Source: Candidatus Sumerlaeota bacterium
GTDB lineage: Bacteria; Sumerlaeota; Sumerlaeia; UBA8349
NCBI GenBank assembly: GCA_016931035.1
Contig: JAFGFN010000124.1
Span: forward strand, 1 to 38,587
Direction: 5' to 3'
DNA: 38,587 nt
The notes below the pieces were generated by a model. It saw nothing but the letters and a program-made list of their open reading frames with translations. It did not search any database and had not been told where the DNA came from. Made by a program: the position numbers and the translations under genes. This document shows positions 25,148-34,637 of the stretch, one piece after another (position 1 is the first letter of the stretch; every line of letters begins with the position of its first letter).

Positions 25148-27163
25148 TCACTGCGCCGCTCGGCCCGCGGCTGCTCCTGCTTCGAAAGATCGCTCTTCTT
25201 CGGCGGGACGAGCGATCTCGAGCGCGAACTCGAACGTCGCGCCCCCCTCGGGCCGGTTGTAGGCCGTGAGGTGACCCGAGTGGAATTCGGTCAGGATCGT
25301 CCGCACCCAGTTGAGTCCCAGGCCTTCGCCCGCGGACTTGGTGCTGTAACCCAGATCGAAAATCCGATCGATCTCTTCCTCGTTCGCCAGCCGCCCTTCG
25401 GGGGTCCGGATGCCGGGACCCGTATCGGAGAGGCGAACGAGCACCCTGTCGCGTTCCGAGTCGAGAGTGGCCTGTACGACGATCCGTCCGGAGTCTTGCT
25501 CCTCGGCGGGGAGGCGGCGCACCGCGTCCTGCGCGTTGCTCAACATGTTGAACAAGGCGAGTTTGAGAAGACGCGGCTCCACCTCGACTTGGGGCAGATC
25601 CGGGGCGAAATCGCAGGTAATCTCCACCGCCGCCGACATCGACAACCGGAAGATGCCGATCACCTCCTGGAACAGGTCGCGGATATCCGCGCTCTCGTAA
25701 CGCGGGCTCTTGAGGTACTCGTAGGCCCGGTACAAGTTGACGATTTGTTGAAGGCTGCGCGTGTTGTCGAGGAGTCGCGTGAGCGAATCCTTGATCACCT
25801 CCGCTTTCTGAGGCGAATCGAACCAAGTCGCGGGATCGCCGCGCAAAAGTTGCCCGACCGTCATGAGCTCGAGCTTGTTGGTCGCGATGATGTTGGTCAG
25901 ATCGTGACCCAGATTGCGCGACAAGTTGATGTTCGCTTCGCTTTTCTCGCGGAACAGCTCGCGGGTCTGGACGCTCTGGCGTTCGAGAAGGCCGATGATT
26001 TGGCGGTAGACCCGATCGGCGGTGCTCTCGTACCAGGCGAGTTGACCGCCGTCGAGGGACTTTTCGGCGAGGATCGCCAGAACGCGCATCTGGCCTTCCG
26101 TCTCGCTTCCGGGCAAGATGCCCAGGAACACGTGGCTCCGGCCCTCCTTCAGCGAACGGTGAAACACCTGAGGCATCTTCGACGACCACGAGCCGTGGAG
26201 GTTGCGGACGAGAGCGCCCTCGAATGCCTCGCTGATGCGATCCCATGCGGGCGACTCTTCGGCTTTCTCCGGAGGAAGTTGGCGAACGGGAGTCAGGCGC
26301 TCGGGACCCTCCCAAACCAAGTCGAAAATCCAGGCCCGGCTGAACCCGAACCAGTCGGTGATCCGCGGGATCAGGAATTCGATGAGCTCGTTGAGCGTCA
26401 TCCGAAGATGGCGCGATTTCGGGTTTTGCAGGCCGATGCTGACGGCCGTGAGCAGCGCGTCGCGCGCGAGCATGTTGTAGAGCCGTTCCAAACGCGAATG
26501 GGGGCGCGCGATGAACTGCGTGACCTTGCCTTGCGATTCCTGAATCGCCTCGGTCACCTTCTTGATCGGCAGAATCAGTTTCAGGAGACCGATCGCATAG
26601 ACCGCCGTAACGAACAGGAGCCCGCCGAACAGAATGAGCCAGTACTCTCTCGTCAGGCTCTCGACCTCGGGATCGCCGACGGGAGTATTGATCTGGTAGT
26701 TGACGAAGCCGATGACCGGCCCCTCGTTGACCAGGGCGACGAAGTTGCGGATAGTCAGAACGAAGCCGCGGTCGAGAAGGGAGTTGGCGAAGGTGTTGAA
26801 TCCCTTGCGGCTCTCTATGTCCCTCTCTACCCGTACTATGCCCTTGCCGTCCGAGATGTCGATATGGATGATGGGACGGCCGGCCTTCACCGATTCGTCC
26901 ATGACGGTCGTCATCGACGCGAGGATGTCCTTGCGGATCTGTTCGATTCTCTTGTCGTTGCGCTCGCAGAGAAGATCGCGCGCCCGGTTGCTCATGACGT
27001 TGTCTTCGTCGAGCCGATGGGTCATGCTCTGCTTCTTGAGCAATTCGCTCTTCGCGCCCTTATAGTACTGAAGGTCGATCGTGAGAGCGACCACGGCCAT
27101 CGTCAGCAAATAAACGACGAAGGAAACGAAGAGCAGAGCGTTGTTGCGCAGCGAGAGTCTCAT
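25148..27163 (-). CDS. Membrane sensor histidine kinase
   Basis: 671 residues. A membrane helix at about 10-30, about 145 residues of periplasmic sensor domain, a second helix near 175-198, a short HAMP-like segment, then a GAF-like stretch. The H-box is GHDLTN with His420, followed by the HATPase domain with N box NMLSNAQDA, G1 DTGPGI and G2 GEGLGLNW. It should autophosphorylate and pass phosphate to the response regulator 96 bases downstream. Its start ATG overlaps the stop of the LptE-like lipoprotein gene by four bases, so envelope-assembly and signalling genes are translationally coupled. It may sense outer-membrane or LPS-transport status (inference). Confidence 0.92.
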   Translation of the reverse strand: MRLSLRNNALLFVSFVVYLLTMAVVALTIDLQYYKGAKSELLKKQSMTHRLDEDNVMSNRARDLLCERNDKRIEQIRKDILASMTTVMDESVKAGRPIIHIDISDGKGIVRVERDIESRKGFNTFANSLLDRGFVLTIRNFVALVNEGPVIGFVNYQINTPVGDPEVESLTREYWLILFGGLLFVTAVYAIGLLKLILPIKKVTEAIQESQGKVTQFIARPHSRLERLYNMLARDALLTAVSIGLQNPKSRHLRMTLNELIEFLIPRITDWFGFSRAWIFDLVWEGPERLTPVRQLPPEKAEESPAWDRISEAFEGALVRNLHGSWSSKMPQVFHRSLKEGRSHVFLGILPGSETEGQMRVLAILAEKSLDGGQLAWYESTADRVYRQIIGLLERQSVQTRELFREKSEANINLSRNLGHDLTNIIATNKLELMTVGQLLRGDPATWFDSPQKAEVIKDSLTRLLDNTRSLQQIVNLYRAYEYLKSPRYESADIRDLFQEVIGIFRLSMSAAVEITCDFAPDLPQVEVEPRLLKLALFNMLSNAQDAVRRLPAEEQDSGRIVVQATLDSERDRVLVRLSDTGPGIRTPEGRLANEEEIDRIFDLGYSTKSAGEGLGLNWVRTILTEFHSGHLTAYNRPEGGATFEFALEIARPAEEERSFEAGAAAGRAAQ

Positions 27164-27714
27164 TTGGCCAGAAACTCGGCCCGGGTCATCATGGATTGGA
27201 GCAGCACCGCGCCCACAGTCTGTCCCAGGCGCTCGCGCGCGTCCACGTCGAGCTCGACCGTCGAACTGCGATAATCGGAATTGTAGTTGGTTCGGATCGG
27301 CGCCGAGCCGACGCGCGCGTAAGGATTCTTCATGTCCTTCGGGTCGAACAGATCGAGTCCCACCACCAGCTCCATCTGACGGATCGACTCGACGTCGTCG
27401 CTCTCGAAGCCGGCGCTTCGTTCGCGATAGTCGTACAGGGTCGCCTGGGCGATCAGGTCGGCCTTGCTCTTCTGAACCACTTCGAGCCGGCCGTCGGCCT
27501 CGATCTCGATCGCGAAGGCATTGGTTACCAGTTCTTCGAGACCCGGTTCGGTCGTCTTGTTGACGGCCATCGGGACGTAGACGCGACGCACCCAGTCGGG
27601 CAAGGTTCGACGATAGGGAACAACCTGACTGCACGCGCTCAGCGCCAGAGCGGCGGCCGACAGAATCAATACCGCGAGGAATCTCGGGGCGATCTCTGGA
27701 AGTCTATTGCGCAC
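27160..27714 (-). CDS. lptE: LptE-like LPS-assembly lipoprotein
   Basis: 184 residues. The signal sequence ends in the lipobox LSAC, then comes a PDWVRRVYVPMAVNKTTEPGLE segment typical of LptE (strand, VP, NKT, PGLE), a helix, and ADLIAQATLYDY. LptE plugs the LptD barrel and helps insert LPS into the outer membrane. Start GTG at 27714 is supported by a strong AAGGAGG about 8 bases upstream and overlaps the lolA stop by 11 bases. The 3' end overlaps the histidine kinase gene. holA lies further down the same operon. LptE is a divergent family, so the assignment rests on motif plus context. Confidence 0.75.
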   Translation of the reverse strand: MRNRLPEIAPRFLAVLILSAAALALSACSQVVPYRRTLPDWVRRVYVPMAVNKTTEPGLEELVTNAFAIEIEADGRLEVVQKSKADLIAQATLYDYRERSAGFESDDVESIRQMELVVGLDLFDPKDMKNPYARVGSAPIRTNYNSDYRSSTVELDVDARERLGQTVGAVLLQSMMTRAEFLAK

Positions 27715-28636
27715 TGGGCGGTTCCTCCTTCGGAACGGACTCTCCCTCGCCGCGACGCGCGGCGCGTCGATGCTCGACGATCTCGGGATTCCCGGGAAAA
27801 CTGGGCTCGAACTTCTCGGTGCCGATCGGATCATCCAACACAATGCGACGAATTGTCAATGTCCGAACTTCGCCGCCCGCCTCTTCGAGCCGGACGCGGC
27901 GGGGCAGAAGCGTCTCCGAGTCAAACCCCACAACGACGTCTTTGAACGACTTGGCGAGATCCGGGTCGAGCGGCTCGAAGTCCAGAACCTCCATCGCCGT
28001 CTCGGAGGTCTCGTCGTCCCAAGGGTTCGGGATCGTCGTGACCCGATAACTCTTGAGGATTTCCTCGCTCGACACCCCGAAACCCAACATGACCATCCGG
28101 AAATGCTGTTGCGCCTCGCGCTCGGTCGAGTACGTGAACTTGTCCACCGATTCGTTTTTCGGGATGTGAACGTACATCGTGTCCTTGACGAACAGGAGAG
28201 TCGCCGGATCGGGCTCGAAGTAGTCGCATCGGAGCCGGTCGGGCGGCTGGAGGCACAAGTCGCCGCGCGAGGCGATCTCTTCGCCGAACAACTCGGTGAT
28301 CAGAATCTGGTCGAACTCCGCCCTCAGGGTCTTGAGGCCGCCGTGGCGCGCCTCGATCCGACCGAGCAACGTACGGGCGGAACGGGTCTCGGCGTCGGCG
28401 TCGGACGGCGAGACTTCCTCGGTCGCTGTCGGAGCAGTCGAGAGAGCGTCTCCGACGAGCGCGATTCCATCGTCCGCCAGGAACGCCGCAAGAGACAGAG
28501 ACGTGGCGGCATCGCGGCCCTCGTCCTGAGCCGAGACGGGATGGACGAGAAGAACGACGCCCGACAGCAGGAGGGCCGCAAGGGTCCCGCGCTCGACCAG
28601 ACCGGGAACTCGTCCCACACGAGACAACCGGTGCAT
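27704..28636 (-). CDS. lolA: LolA-like outer-membrane lipoprotein carrier
   Basis: 310 residues. A signal peptide (LLLSGVVLLVHPVSAQ) is followed by about 70 residues of low-complexity linker and then a LolA fold: RIEARHGGLKTLRAEFDQ, a strand with LFGEEIASRGDL, PDRLRCDYFEP and LLFVKDTMYVHIP. LolA is the periplasmic chaperone that carries lipoproteins from the LolCDE exporter to the outer membrane. ATG at 28636 is chosen for its signal peptide and an AAAGAGG upstream. First gene of a seven-gene operon and overlapping the LptE-like gene. The C-terminal 30 residues are a charged extension. Confidence 0.85.
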   Translation of the reverse strand: MHRLSRVGRVPGLVERGTLAALLLSGVVLLVHPVSAQDEGRDAATSLSLAAFLADDGIALVGDALSTAPTATEEVSPSDADAETRSARTLLGRIEARHGGLKTLRAEFDQILITELFGEEIASRGDLCLQPPDRLRCDYFEPDPATLLFVKDTMYVHIPKNESVDKFTYSTEREAQQHFRMVMLGFGVSSEEILKSYRVTTIPNPWDDETSETAMEVLDFEPLDPDLAKSFKDVVVGFDSETLLPRRVRLEEAGGEVRTLTIRRIVLDDPIGTEKFEPSFPGNPEIVEHRRAARRGEGESVPKEEPPSAQ

Positions 28637-28805
28637 AGAGTAACCTCTTTTCTCACAAGGCTGAACGGCCACGGAAGGCAAGAACGCGCTTGGGGCGACG
28701 AGACCTCCCCCGCGATCCATCGCGAGCCGCCGTCCCAGCTGTCCCAATAAACCAGATCGTCGCCCGAAGGTCAAGATTCCCCGGTCCTCGGAGTAGCGGG
28801 GACGA

Positions 28806-28829
28806 AAGATCGCCGAAAAAACCGATCTT
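28806..28829 (-). terminator. Hairpin after batE, possible operon end
   Basis: A 7-bp stem (AAGATCG/CGATCTT) with a 10-base loop rich in T sits 3 bases past the batE stop on the coding strand, so it could end the Bat operon transcript. The T-run lies in the loop rather than after the stem, which weakens the case. Confidence 0.35.
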
Positions 28830-28831
28830 GA

Positions 28832-29644
28832 TCATATCCGCCGTATCGACGACTCGGGCAGGTATCCCACGCGACCGTCGGAGGGGCGTTTGATCCGCAG
28901 CCACCCTCGCACCGGCTCTTCCCAGACTTCGAGACGTTCACCGACGGGCGCTTCGAAATACTCCGGCTCCTCGGCGCCGGGCGCGCTCCGAACCACGGCG
29001 CCCGCCTCGACCACGACTCCGTAGCGATGCCATTCCGCGCGCGCCAGACGAGGAACGAAGAACGCCGCGCACAGGAGCGTCGCGCCCAGCCCGGCCAAAC
29101 ACGCCGCTCGCGCGAAACGTCGTCCTCCGCCGTCGCGAAGCACGATCCAACCGATGGCGAACAACGCGGTCAAAGCGTGTAGAACGCCGAGCGCGAGCGC
29201 CCACTCGTCCGCCGTGTATCGGCGCCAGAGCCAGACGACGGGCCAGAACATGAAGAACGTCGTCGACTCGGATCCGCCGCTCGATTTGCGGACGACCGCG
29301 AGATTGTGGCGCGCGTCGGCGTGGCGGGGGGCGAGGGCGAGCGTCTTTTCCCACATCCAGGCCGCCATGCCGGGTTGACCGAGCTGGTAGTACGTGTCTC
29401 CCAGATTGAAGAACAGGTCGGGACTCGTATGTCCCTCGCTCGCGGCTTTCTCGAACAGCTGTTCCGCCCGGGCGAAATCCTTGGATTGATAGGCCTCGAC
29501 GGCCTCTTGCCATTCCGCGGCGTACGGCGTCTCGCTTTCCGCCGCAAGCGCCGCCGACCAACACGGCGACAAGGCCGGGAACGCGACGAGCAGGCAGACA
29601 AGCGGCGCGCAAAGAAGTCGGGGAATGGAACGGTGTGTGCTCAT
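28832..29644 (-). CDS. batE: BatE-like TPR protein
   Basis: 270 residues. A signal peptide at the N-terminus, TPR repeats (YAAEWQEAVEAYQSKDF, then FFNLGDTYYQLGQPGMA), membrane helices in the middle, and a C-terminal SH3-like domain with a YFEAPVGERLEVWEE segment. This matches BatE of the Bacteroides aerotolerance operon. It is the last gene, 26 bases after batD. Start ATG at 29644. It likely scaffolds the VWA proteins in the membrane complex. GC and codon use resemble the other Bat genes. Confidence 0.85.
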   Translation of the reverse strand: MSTHRSIPRLLCAPLVCLLVAFPALSPCWSAALAAESETPYAAEWQEAVEAYQSKDFARAEQLFEKAASEGHTSPDLFFNLGDTYYQLGQPGMAAWMWEKTLALAPRHADARHNLAVVRKSSGGSESTTFFMFWPVVWLWRRYTADEWALALGVLHALTALFAIGWIVLRDGGGRRFARAACLAGLGATLLCAAFFVPRLARAEWHRYGVVVEAGAVVRSAPGAEEPEYFEAPVGERLEVWEEPVRGWLRIKRPSDGRVGYLPESSIRRI

Positions 29645-29670
29645 GTGCGTGCCTGTGCGGCTCCGTCGTC

Positions 29671-31662
29671 TCACTTGAAATACGGATCGAGCTTCCCGAG
29701 AATGGCCGCCGCTTCGTTCAGCACTCCCGAGACCTTGCTCTCCGCGGCTTCGCGCGGCAAATACCGGGCCTGGTCGCAATCCTCGAGCATCCGTCGCAGG
29801 CGCTGGACGGTTTCGGAATCGACGCCGCGGCGCAGACACGTGTCTTCGGCCTCTTCGATCGTCAGGCCCTTGGCCGAACGGCCCAGTTTAGCCGCCAGAT
29901 AGTCGCGAAGCGCCTCGGCGACGAGTCCGTAGAACGCCACAGTCTCTCCGCGCCCGAGCGCCGCGTTCGCCCGCCTCAGTTCGCGACGCGCGCGAGTCCC
30001 CGCCGACCGAACGTGCAGTCGGTCGCGGTGGCGCTCGCGCCAGTCGCGGCGGAGGCGGAAGCCCAGAGCCAGAAGAACCGCCAACGGCGGAACGGCCTGA
30101 AGGCCCAGGAACACCCCGTTGCGATAGACGGGGAGGGTCGCGGCGCGATTCGGCGGAGCCGCGTGGATGTGGGCGATGCGCTCGCCGAAGAACTGGGGCT
30201 CATCGGCGTGGCCGTTGCTAGCGGAGGTCGCCGTCGCACCCCCGGAGACGATCAACGGTTCCTTGGCCTGTCCTTTAGCCACGGGGATCCGGAAGGGCCC
30301 CGCGGATCGGGTCTCGTAACGGCCGTGCTTCGGATCGAAGAACGAGTATTCGATGGCTGGAATCGATAGTGTACCCGAGCGCTGCGGCCGCAAGAGAAAC
30401 TCGAACGTCTTGCTGCCGCCCAGCGCCTTGAGATCGTGAGTCGCTTCGGTCTTCACGTCCGACCCGGCGGACGCCCACCCCGGCATCTCGGGCAGACGCG
30501 GCTCGGCGACCGACCCCAGGTAGCCCTGACCCGAAACCTCGCAACGCAACGCGAGAAGGTCGTCCTCCGTCATCTGGGCGCGATCGGGCTCCGCCTTGAA
30601 CTCGAACTGACCCACGGCGTTCTGGAACGAGGCGGGACGGCCGTCCGACGGGAGCGCGCGAACCTCGAGTGTCGCCGGCGCGATCGGGAGACGCACCGTC
30701 GCCACGTTCATGTCGTCGAAAAGCGACGGGCCGAATCCGAAACTCATGTCGCCGAAGAATCGGTCCTCGAACGAACGGCGCGAAGAGGTGCGAACGCGCA
30801 GTCCGCATTGAGCCTCGTTCAACGGTATCCGGATCTCGCCGCTTCGGGTCGGCGTCAGAAGGAAACGACCGATGACGACGGCCTTGAAGAGTCGCCCGGC
30901 CAAGGTGGTGTCGGTGGCGCGAAGCTCGTTCTGCGGCACTTGTTCGGCGAAGAAATCCACCCACGGCGGGGCCTGCCAACTCGGGCCGCGAATCGTGTCG
31001 ATCAGTCCCGGATCGACGTAGAGAACGCACTCGGCGGTCAGGGTCTCTTGAAGGAACGGCTCGGGATTCGACAGCACGAGCGAGGCGAAGAGCCGCCCCC
31101 GGAGCTGCCGATCGAGCTCCGGGTACTCGCTTTGCGGGGGCAACGTCCCCCCCGGCAGGGAGGGAGCGTCCGGTTGGGCGACCGCCGAGGCGTCGCGAAC
31201 CACTTGGATCTCGAAGGGAGGCAGAGGGTATTCCTTCCCGTTGTATGTGACGCTCGACGGTTCGATCCGCGCCGTCCCCTCCTGCATGGCGACAAGCTGC
31301 CAGGAATACGTCAGGGTGCCTTCGACGCTGAAGTTCACCATCCGCACCGATTCGTTGGTCGAGGGGGCGACGGAACGCAGTCGCAGCCCTTGAGCCTTCG
31401 GCGCGGAGATGTCGGCGACCCGACTGCGGTCGAGTCGCTCGTCCCGGGCTTGGATCGCCACGGTGTAGCGAACCTGCGCTCCCAGGGTCGCCGCTTGCTG
31501 CGACACGCTCGCGTCGATCTGTATCTCGCCGCGGGCCGGCGCGACGAAGAACGCAGCGGCAACCATCCCGCAGAGCACGGCGATGCCCGTCGGCGTCGGA
31601 AAAGAGAAGCCGGTTCTCTCGCCCCTACGGGTCCTATCGGTCCTGCTTGCCACTCGTCTCAC
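29671..31662 (-). CDS. batD: BatD-like protein
   Basis: About 663 residues. A signal-anchor near residues 24-44, several beta-rich Ig-like domains with the BatD signature region (EIQIDASVSQQAATLGAQVRY), a membrane helix near residue 520 and a charged cytoplasmic tail. In Bacteroides, BatD contributes to oxygen tolerance. Start GTG at 31662 overlaps the batC stop (GTGA); another GTG follows three codons later. The gene is central in the operon and should assemble with BatA/BatB. Confidence 0.9.
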   Translation of the reverse strand: MRRVASRTDRTRRGERTGFSFPTPTGIAVLCGMVAAAFFVAPARGEIQIDASVSQQAATLGAQVRYTVAIQARDERLDRSRVADISAPKAQGLRLRSVAPSTNESVRMVNFSVEGTLTYSWQLVAMQEGTARIEPSSVTYNGKEYPLPPFEIQVVRDASAVAQPDAPSLPGGTLPPQSEYPELDRQLRGRLFASLVLSNPEPFLQETLTAECVLYVDPGLIDTIRGPSWQAPPWVDFFAEQVPQNELRATDTTLAGRLFKAVVIGRFLLTPTRSGEIRIPLNEAQCGLRVRTSSRRSFEDRFFGDMSFGFGPSLFDDMNVATVRLPIAPATLEVRALPSDGRPASFQNAVGQFEFKAEPDRAQMTEDDLLALRCEVSGQGYLGSVAEPRLPEMPGWASAGSDVKTEATHDLKALGGSKTFEFLLRPQRSGTLSIPAIEYSFFDPKHGRYETRSAGPFRIPVAKGQAKEPLIVSGGATATSASNGHADEPQFFGERIAHIHAAPPNRAATLPVYRNGVFLGLQAVPPLAVLLALGFRLRRDWRERHRDRLHVRSAGTRARRELRRANAALGRGETVAFYGLVAEALRDYLAAKLGRSAKGLTIEEAEDTCLRRGVDSETVQRLRRMLEDCDQARYLPREAAESKVSGVLNEAAAILGKLDPYFK

Positions 31663-32585
31663 CAGTCCTTATCCGGTTGTGGAAGGTGCCCGTAGCGGAG
31701 TCGGAGCATCCGCTTGAGCGCCTCGTTGTCGTTGTCTTCGAGAAGGTTGAGCACGCTCTCCGTCGCGTCCTCTCCCGAGTCGGCCTGCTCGGTCGGCTGC
31801 GGCTCCCGCGACGCCGAGGGAGTCGGTTCCGCCTCGTCGGGCTCTTGCGACTCCGGTTGTTGCCCCTGCTCGGGTTGAGGCGTCGGCGTCGCTTCGGGCT
31901 GCGACTGCTCGTTCTTCTCTTGTTCGCTTCGCTCTTGTTTCTCTTGCGACTCTTGATCCTGCCGGTCCTGTTTCTCCTCTTGACTCTCCTGCCGGTCTTC
32001 CTGCTGCTGTTGGTTCTGTTCCTGTTCCTGCCGGTCCTCGTCCTTCTTCTCCTGCTCGTCCTTGTTATCGCTTTGCTGTTGTTGTTGCTGCAACTGCTTT
32101 TCTATCTCGTCCTTCAACCGGGTGGCGATCTCGAAGTTCGTGCGCGCGTCGACGTCGGTCGGATCCGAAAGAAGAAGCGAGCGGTTGGCGTCGATGGCGG
32201 CCCTCACGGTTTCGAGCGCGCCCTGGGAATCTCCTTGCTCCGCCCGTCGCTGGGCCTCGAGGTAATTCACCACTCCCTCGGCGAACCGGGCGCGACGGCG
32301 CAGAGACTCTTCGCGCGCTTCTCCCGCGCGCGCCAGGTCTTCGAGCGCTTCGTCGGTCTTCTCCTGCGCCGCCCGGGTGACGCCGAGGTTGTAATCGAGT
32401 CGCGGATCGTGAGGCGCCTGCTCCCGGGCCGCCTCGAACTTCCCGAGGGCGGCCTCGTAGTCCTTCTGCATGTAGGCCTCGACCCCCGCGTTGTTCAGGC
32501 CCCGAGGCGATTCGCCCCGCGCCGCGCCGACACCGAGCGACACCGCGCAGCAGAGGAGGAGGAAGTGAATTGCGAAACGCAACAT
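31659..32585 (-). CDS. batC: BatC-like TPR protein with Gln/Glu-rich tail
   Basis: 308 residues from the ATG at 32585 (a TTG at 32609 overlapping the batB stop is an alternative). Signal peptide, then TPR repeats (GVEAYMQKDYEAALGKFEA, LDYNLGVTRAAQ), then about 110 residues of Gln/Glu/Asp/Lys-rich low complexity, including a run of six glutamines, before a short conserved C-terminus. The length and repeat-plus-tail plan fit BatC. The tail is probably disordered or a coiled coil in the periplasm. Confidence 0.88.
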   Translation of the reverse strand: MLRFAIHFLLLCCAVSLGVGAARGESPRGLNNAGVEAYMQKDYEAALGKFEAAREQAPHDPRLDYNLGVTRAAQEKTDEALEDLARAGEAREESLRRRARFAEGVVNYLEAQRRAEQGDSQGALETVRAAIDANRSLLLSDPTDVDARTNFEIATRLKDEIEKQLQQQQQQSDNKDEQEKKDEDRQEQEQNQQQQEDRQESQEEKQDRQDQESQEKQERSEQEKNEQSQPEATPTPQPEQGQQPESQEPDEAEPTPSASREPQPTEQADSGEDATESVLNLLEDNDNEALKRMLRLRYGHLPQPDKDW

Positions 32586-32605
32586 GATCTCAAGACCGCC
32601 TCGCC

Positions 32606-33628
32606 TCAATCGAATCTTCCCGCGCCGTGCGCGGCCACCCGCCGTCGGCGTTCGCCCAAGAGCATCTCGGCCAGCAAGAAAACGATCGCGAGAGCGAGAA
32701 AGTATTGGTAGCGCTCGGCGTAGATCGTCATTGCGGTCGAGTGCAAATCGCGATCCAGAAGCGCGTCGATATCGCCCGCGATCTCCTTGATCTCCAAATC
32801 GCCCGACGAATTGGCCTTGATCGCCTTGCCGCCCGTTTCGGCGGCGATCCGGCTGAGCGTCTGAAAGTCGAGGCGACTATTGACCTTCCCGCCCTCCTTC
32901 GTCTCCTTGAACCCGCCTTCGGGAAGCGGAATCGGCGCGCCCTCGACCGAACCGATTCCGATCGAGTAGATGCGAATCCCCTGCTTGGCCGCCTCGCGCG
33001 CGGCCTCGATCGGATCGGACTCGTGGTCCTCTCCGTCGGTCAACAGGACGAGAACCTTGTGGCCGTAGTCGCTCCCGCGGAACGTCTCGGCGGCCTTGCG
33101 AATCGCAGACCCGATCGCCGTGCCGCCGACGGGCACCGTGTCGGCGTCGATCGAGTCGAACAGGTTGATCGCCATATCGTAGTCCGAAGTCAGAGGACAC
33201 TGGACGATCGGGATGCCCGCGAAAGCGATGATGCCCGCGTCGTCTCCACCGAGACGCCGGATGAGCCCGCGCAGCTGTTGGCGGGCGCGTTCGAGACGGC
33301 TGGGCTCGATGTCGCGACTCAGCATACTCGCCGAGCAGTCGATCGCGATGAGCACTTCGACCCCGCGCCTCCGCAAGGGCCGCTCGATCGCGCCGTATTG
33401 AGGTCGGGAGAGAGCGAACAGGACGAGCGCGAGCGCCGCCACGACGAACGCGAACTTCCAGTGTTGCCGCGCCGAGCTCACGCCCCGGGTGAGCTTCCCG
33501 ACGGTCTCCGGAGAACCGAAACGCGCCAAGAGCCGGGCCTTGCGGCGACGCACCCAAAGGTAGAGCAGTCCCATGGCGGCGACGAACGCCGGGATCAGAG
33601 GAAGGAACTGGGGACTGTCGAAACGCAT
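32606..33628 (-). CDS. batB: BatB-like von Willebrand A protein
   Basis: 340 residues: two N-terminal membrane helices, a VWA domain with the metal-ion-dependent adhesion site DCSAS (DxSxS), a TAIGSA segment with the third threonine and LLTDGEDHE, then one C-terminal helix. The VWA face should lie in the periplasm or cytoplasm depending on topology. It lies 16 bases after batA and precedes batC. It likely dimerises with BatA. Confidence 0.92.
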   Translation of the reverse strand: MRFDSPQFLPLIPAFVAAMGLLYLWVRRRKARLLARFGSPETVGKLTRGVSSARQHWKFAFVVAALALVLFALSRPQYGAIERPLRRRGVEVLIAIDCSASMLSRDIEPSRLERARQQLRGLIRRLGGDDAGIIAFAGIPIVQCPLTSDYDMAINLFDSIDADTVPVGGTAIGSAIRKAAETFRGSDYGHKVLVLLTDGEDHESDPIEAAREAAKQGIRIYSIGIGSVEGAPIPLPEGGFKETKEGGKVNSRLDFQTLSRIAAETGGKAIKANSSGDLEIKEIAGDIDALLDRDLHSTAMTIYAERYQYFLALAIVFLLAEMLLGERRRRVAAHGAGRFD

Positions 33629-33644
33629 CGCGGTTTCCGTCTCG

Positions 33645-34637
33645 TCACGGGATCTTCATAAATCGCGTGTTCGCCAACGCCACCTCGAGCAAGAGAAGAA
33701 ACAGCGCCGGCCAGGCGACCGTCGCCATCCGCTCGTCGTACGAGCGGTACTCCTTGGTCTCGATGCGCGAGGTCTCGAGTTGGTCGATTTCGGCCAGGAT
33801 CGACTCGAGTTCCTCGGCCCGAGTCGCGCGGCGATACATCCCGCCCGTCTCGGTGGCGATGTGCTCCAGGAGTTCCTCGTCGATGTTCGTTTCGATCCGC
33901 ATGCGGCGCGGCCCGTACGGGGTGTTCTGGGTAATAGTCGCCCGCCCGCGGCTGCCGATGCCGATGGCGTAGATCTTCACGCCCATGCTCTTAGCCACTT
34001 GCGCGGCCTGAAGAGGGTTGATCTCGCCCGCGTTGTTCTCGCCGTCGGTCATCAGGACGATGACCCGGCTTTTCGCCTGGCTGTCCTGGAGTTTCTTGAG
34101 CGCGCGAGAGATTCCCATGCCGATCGCCGTCCCGTCCACCCCGAGCTCGTCGAACGCGACGCTCTGGAGGAATTGCTGGACGGTCTCGGCGTCGAACGTC
34201 AGGGGACAGAGCATGAACGACGTTCCGGCGAACAGGACGATTCCCTGACGGTCTCTCGTCCGCCGCGTCGCGAGCTGGGCGGTGAGCTCCTTGGCCTTCT
34301 CGAGCCGCGTCGGCGCGAAATCCTCGGCCTGCATACTGCCCGACACGTCCAGGCAGTAGAAAAGGTCCACTCCCTCGCGAATCACGTCCCGCTCGACCGT
34401 TCCGAACCTCGGACGGGCCAGAGCGACGACGAGAAGCCCGAGCGCGAGGAAACGCAACGCGGCCAACACCTGCCTTCCCGTTCGCGCCGCACCGGGCGGA
34501 GTCGTCGCGAACAGGCCGACGTCCGAGAACTGGATCGACGCCGGACGCCAGGGACGCCTCGACCGCCGCCACGCCCACACCGCGAGCGGAACCAGGAGAA
34601 GAAGAAACCACGGGGACTGGAATTCGAAGAGTCTCAT
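33645..34637 (-). CDS. batA: BatA-like von Willebrand A protein
   Basis: 330 residues. Membrane helices at about 10-25 and 50-70, VWA domain with the MIDAS motif DVSGS, TAIGMG and LMTDGENNAGE, and a C-terminal helix. The start ATG overlaps the stop of the preceding BatD-like gene (ATGA), and batB follows after 16 bases. Homologues of BatA and BatB form a heteromeric membrane complex; here they share order and spacing with the Bacteroides operon. Confidence 0.92.
   Translation of the reverse strand: MRLFEFQSPWFLLLLVPLAVWAWRRSRRPWRPASIQFSDVGLFATTPPGAARTGRQVLAALRFLALGLLVVALARPRFGTVERDVIREGVDLFYCLDVSGSMQAEDFAPTRLEKAKELTAQLATRRTRDRQGIVLFAGTSFMLCPLTFDAETVQQFLQSVAFDELGVDGTAIGMGISRALKKLQDSQAKSRVIVLMTDGENNAGEINPLQAAQVAKSMGVKIYAIGIGSRGRATITQNTPYGPRRMRIETNIDEELLEHIATETGGMYRRATRAEELESILAEIDQLETSRIETKEYRSYDERMATVAWPALFLLLLEVALANTRFMKIP

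Noticed and set aside
23630..27274. 3.6-kb plus-strand frame opposite the regulator and kinase genes
   Set aside because: Antisense shadow in a GC-rich region; the minus-strand genes have complete family motifs and coupled starts.
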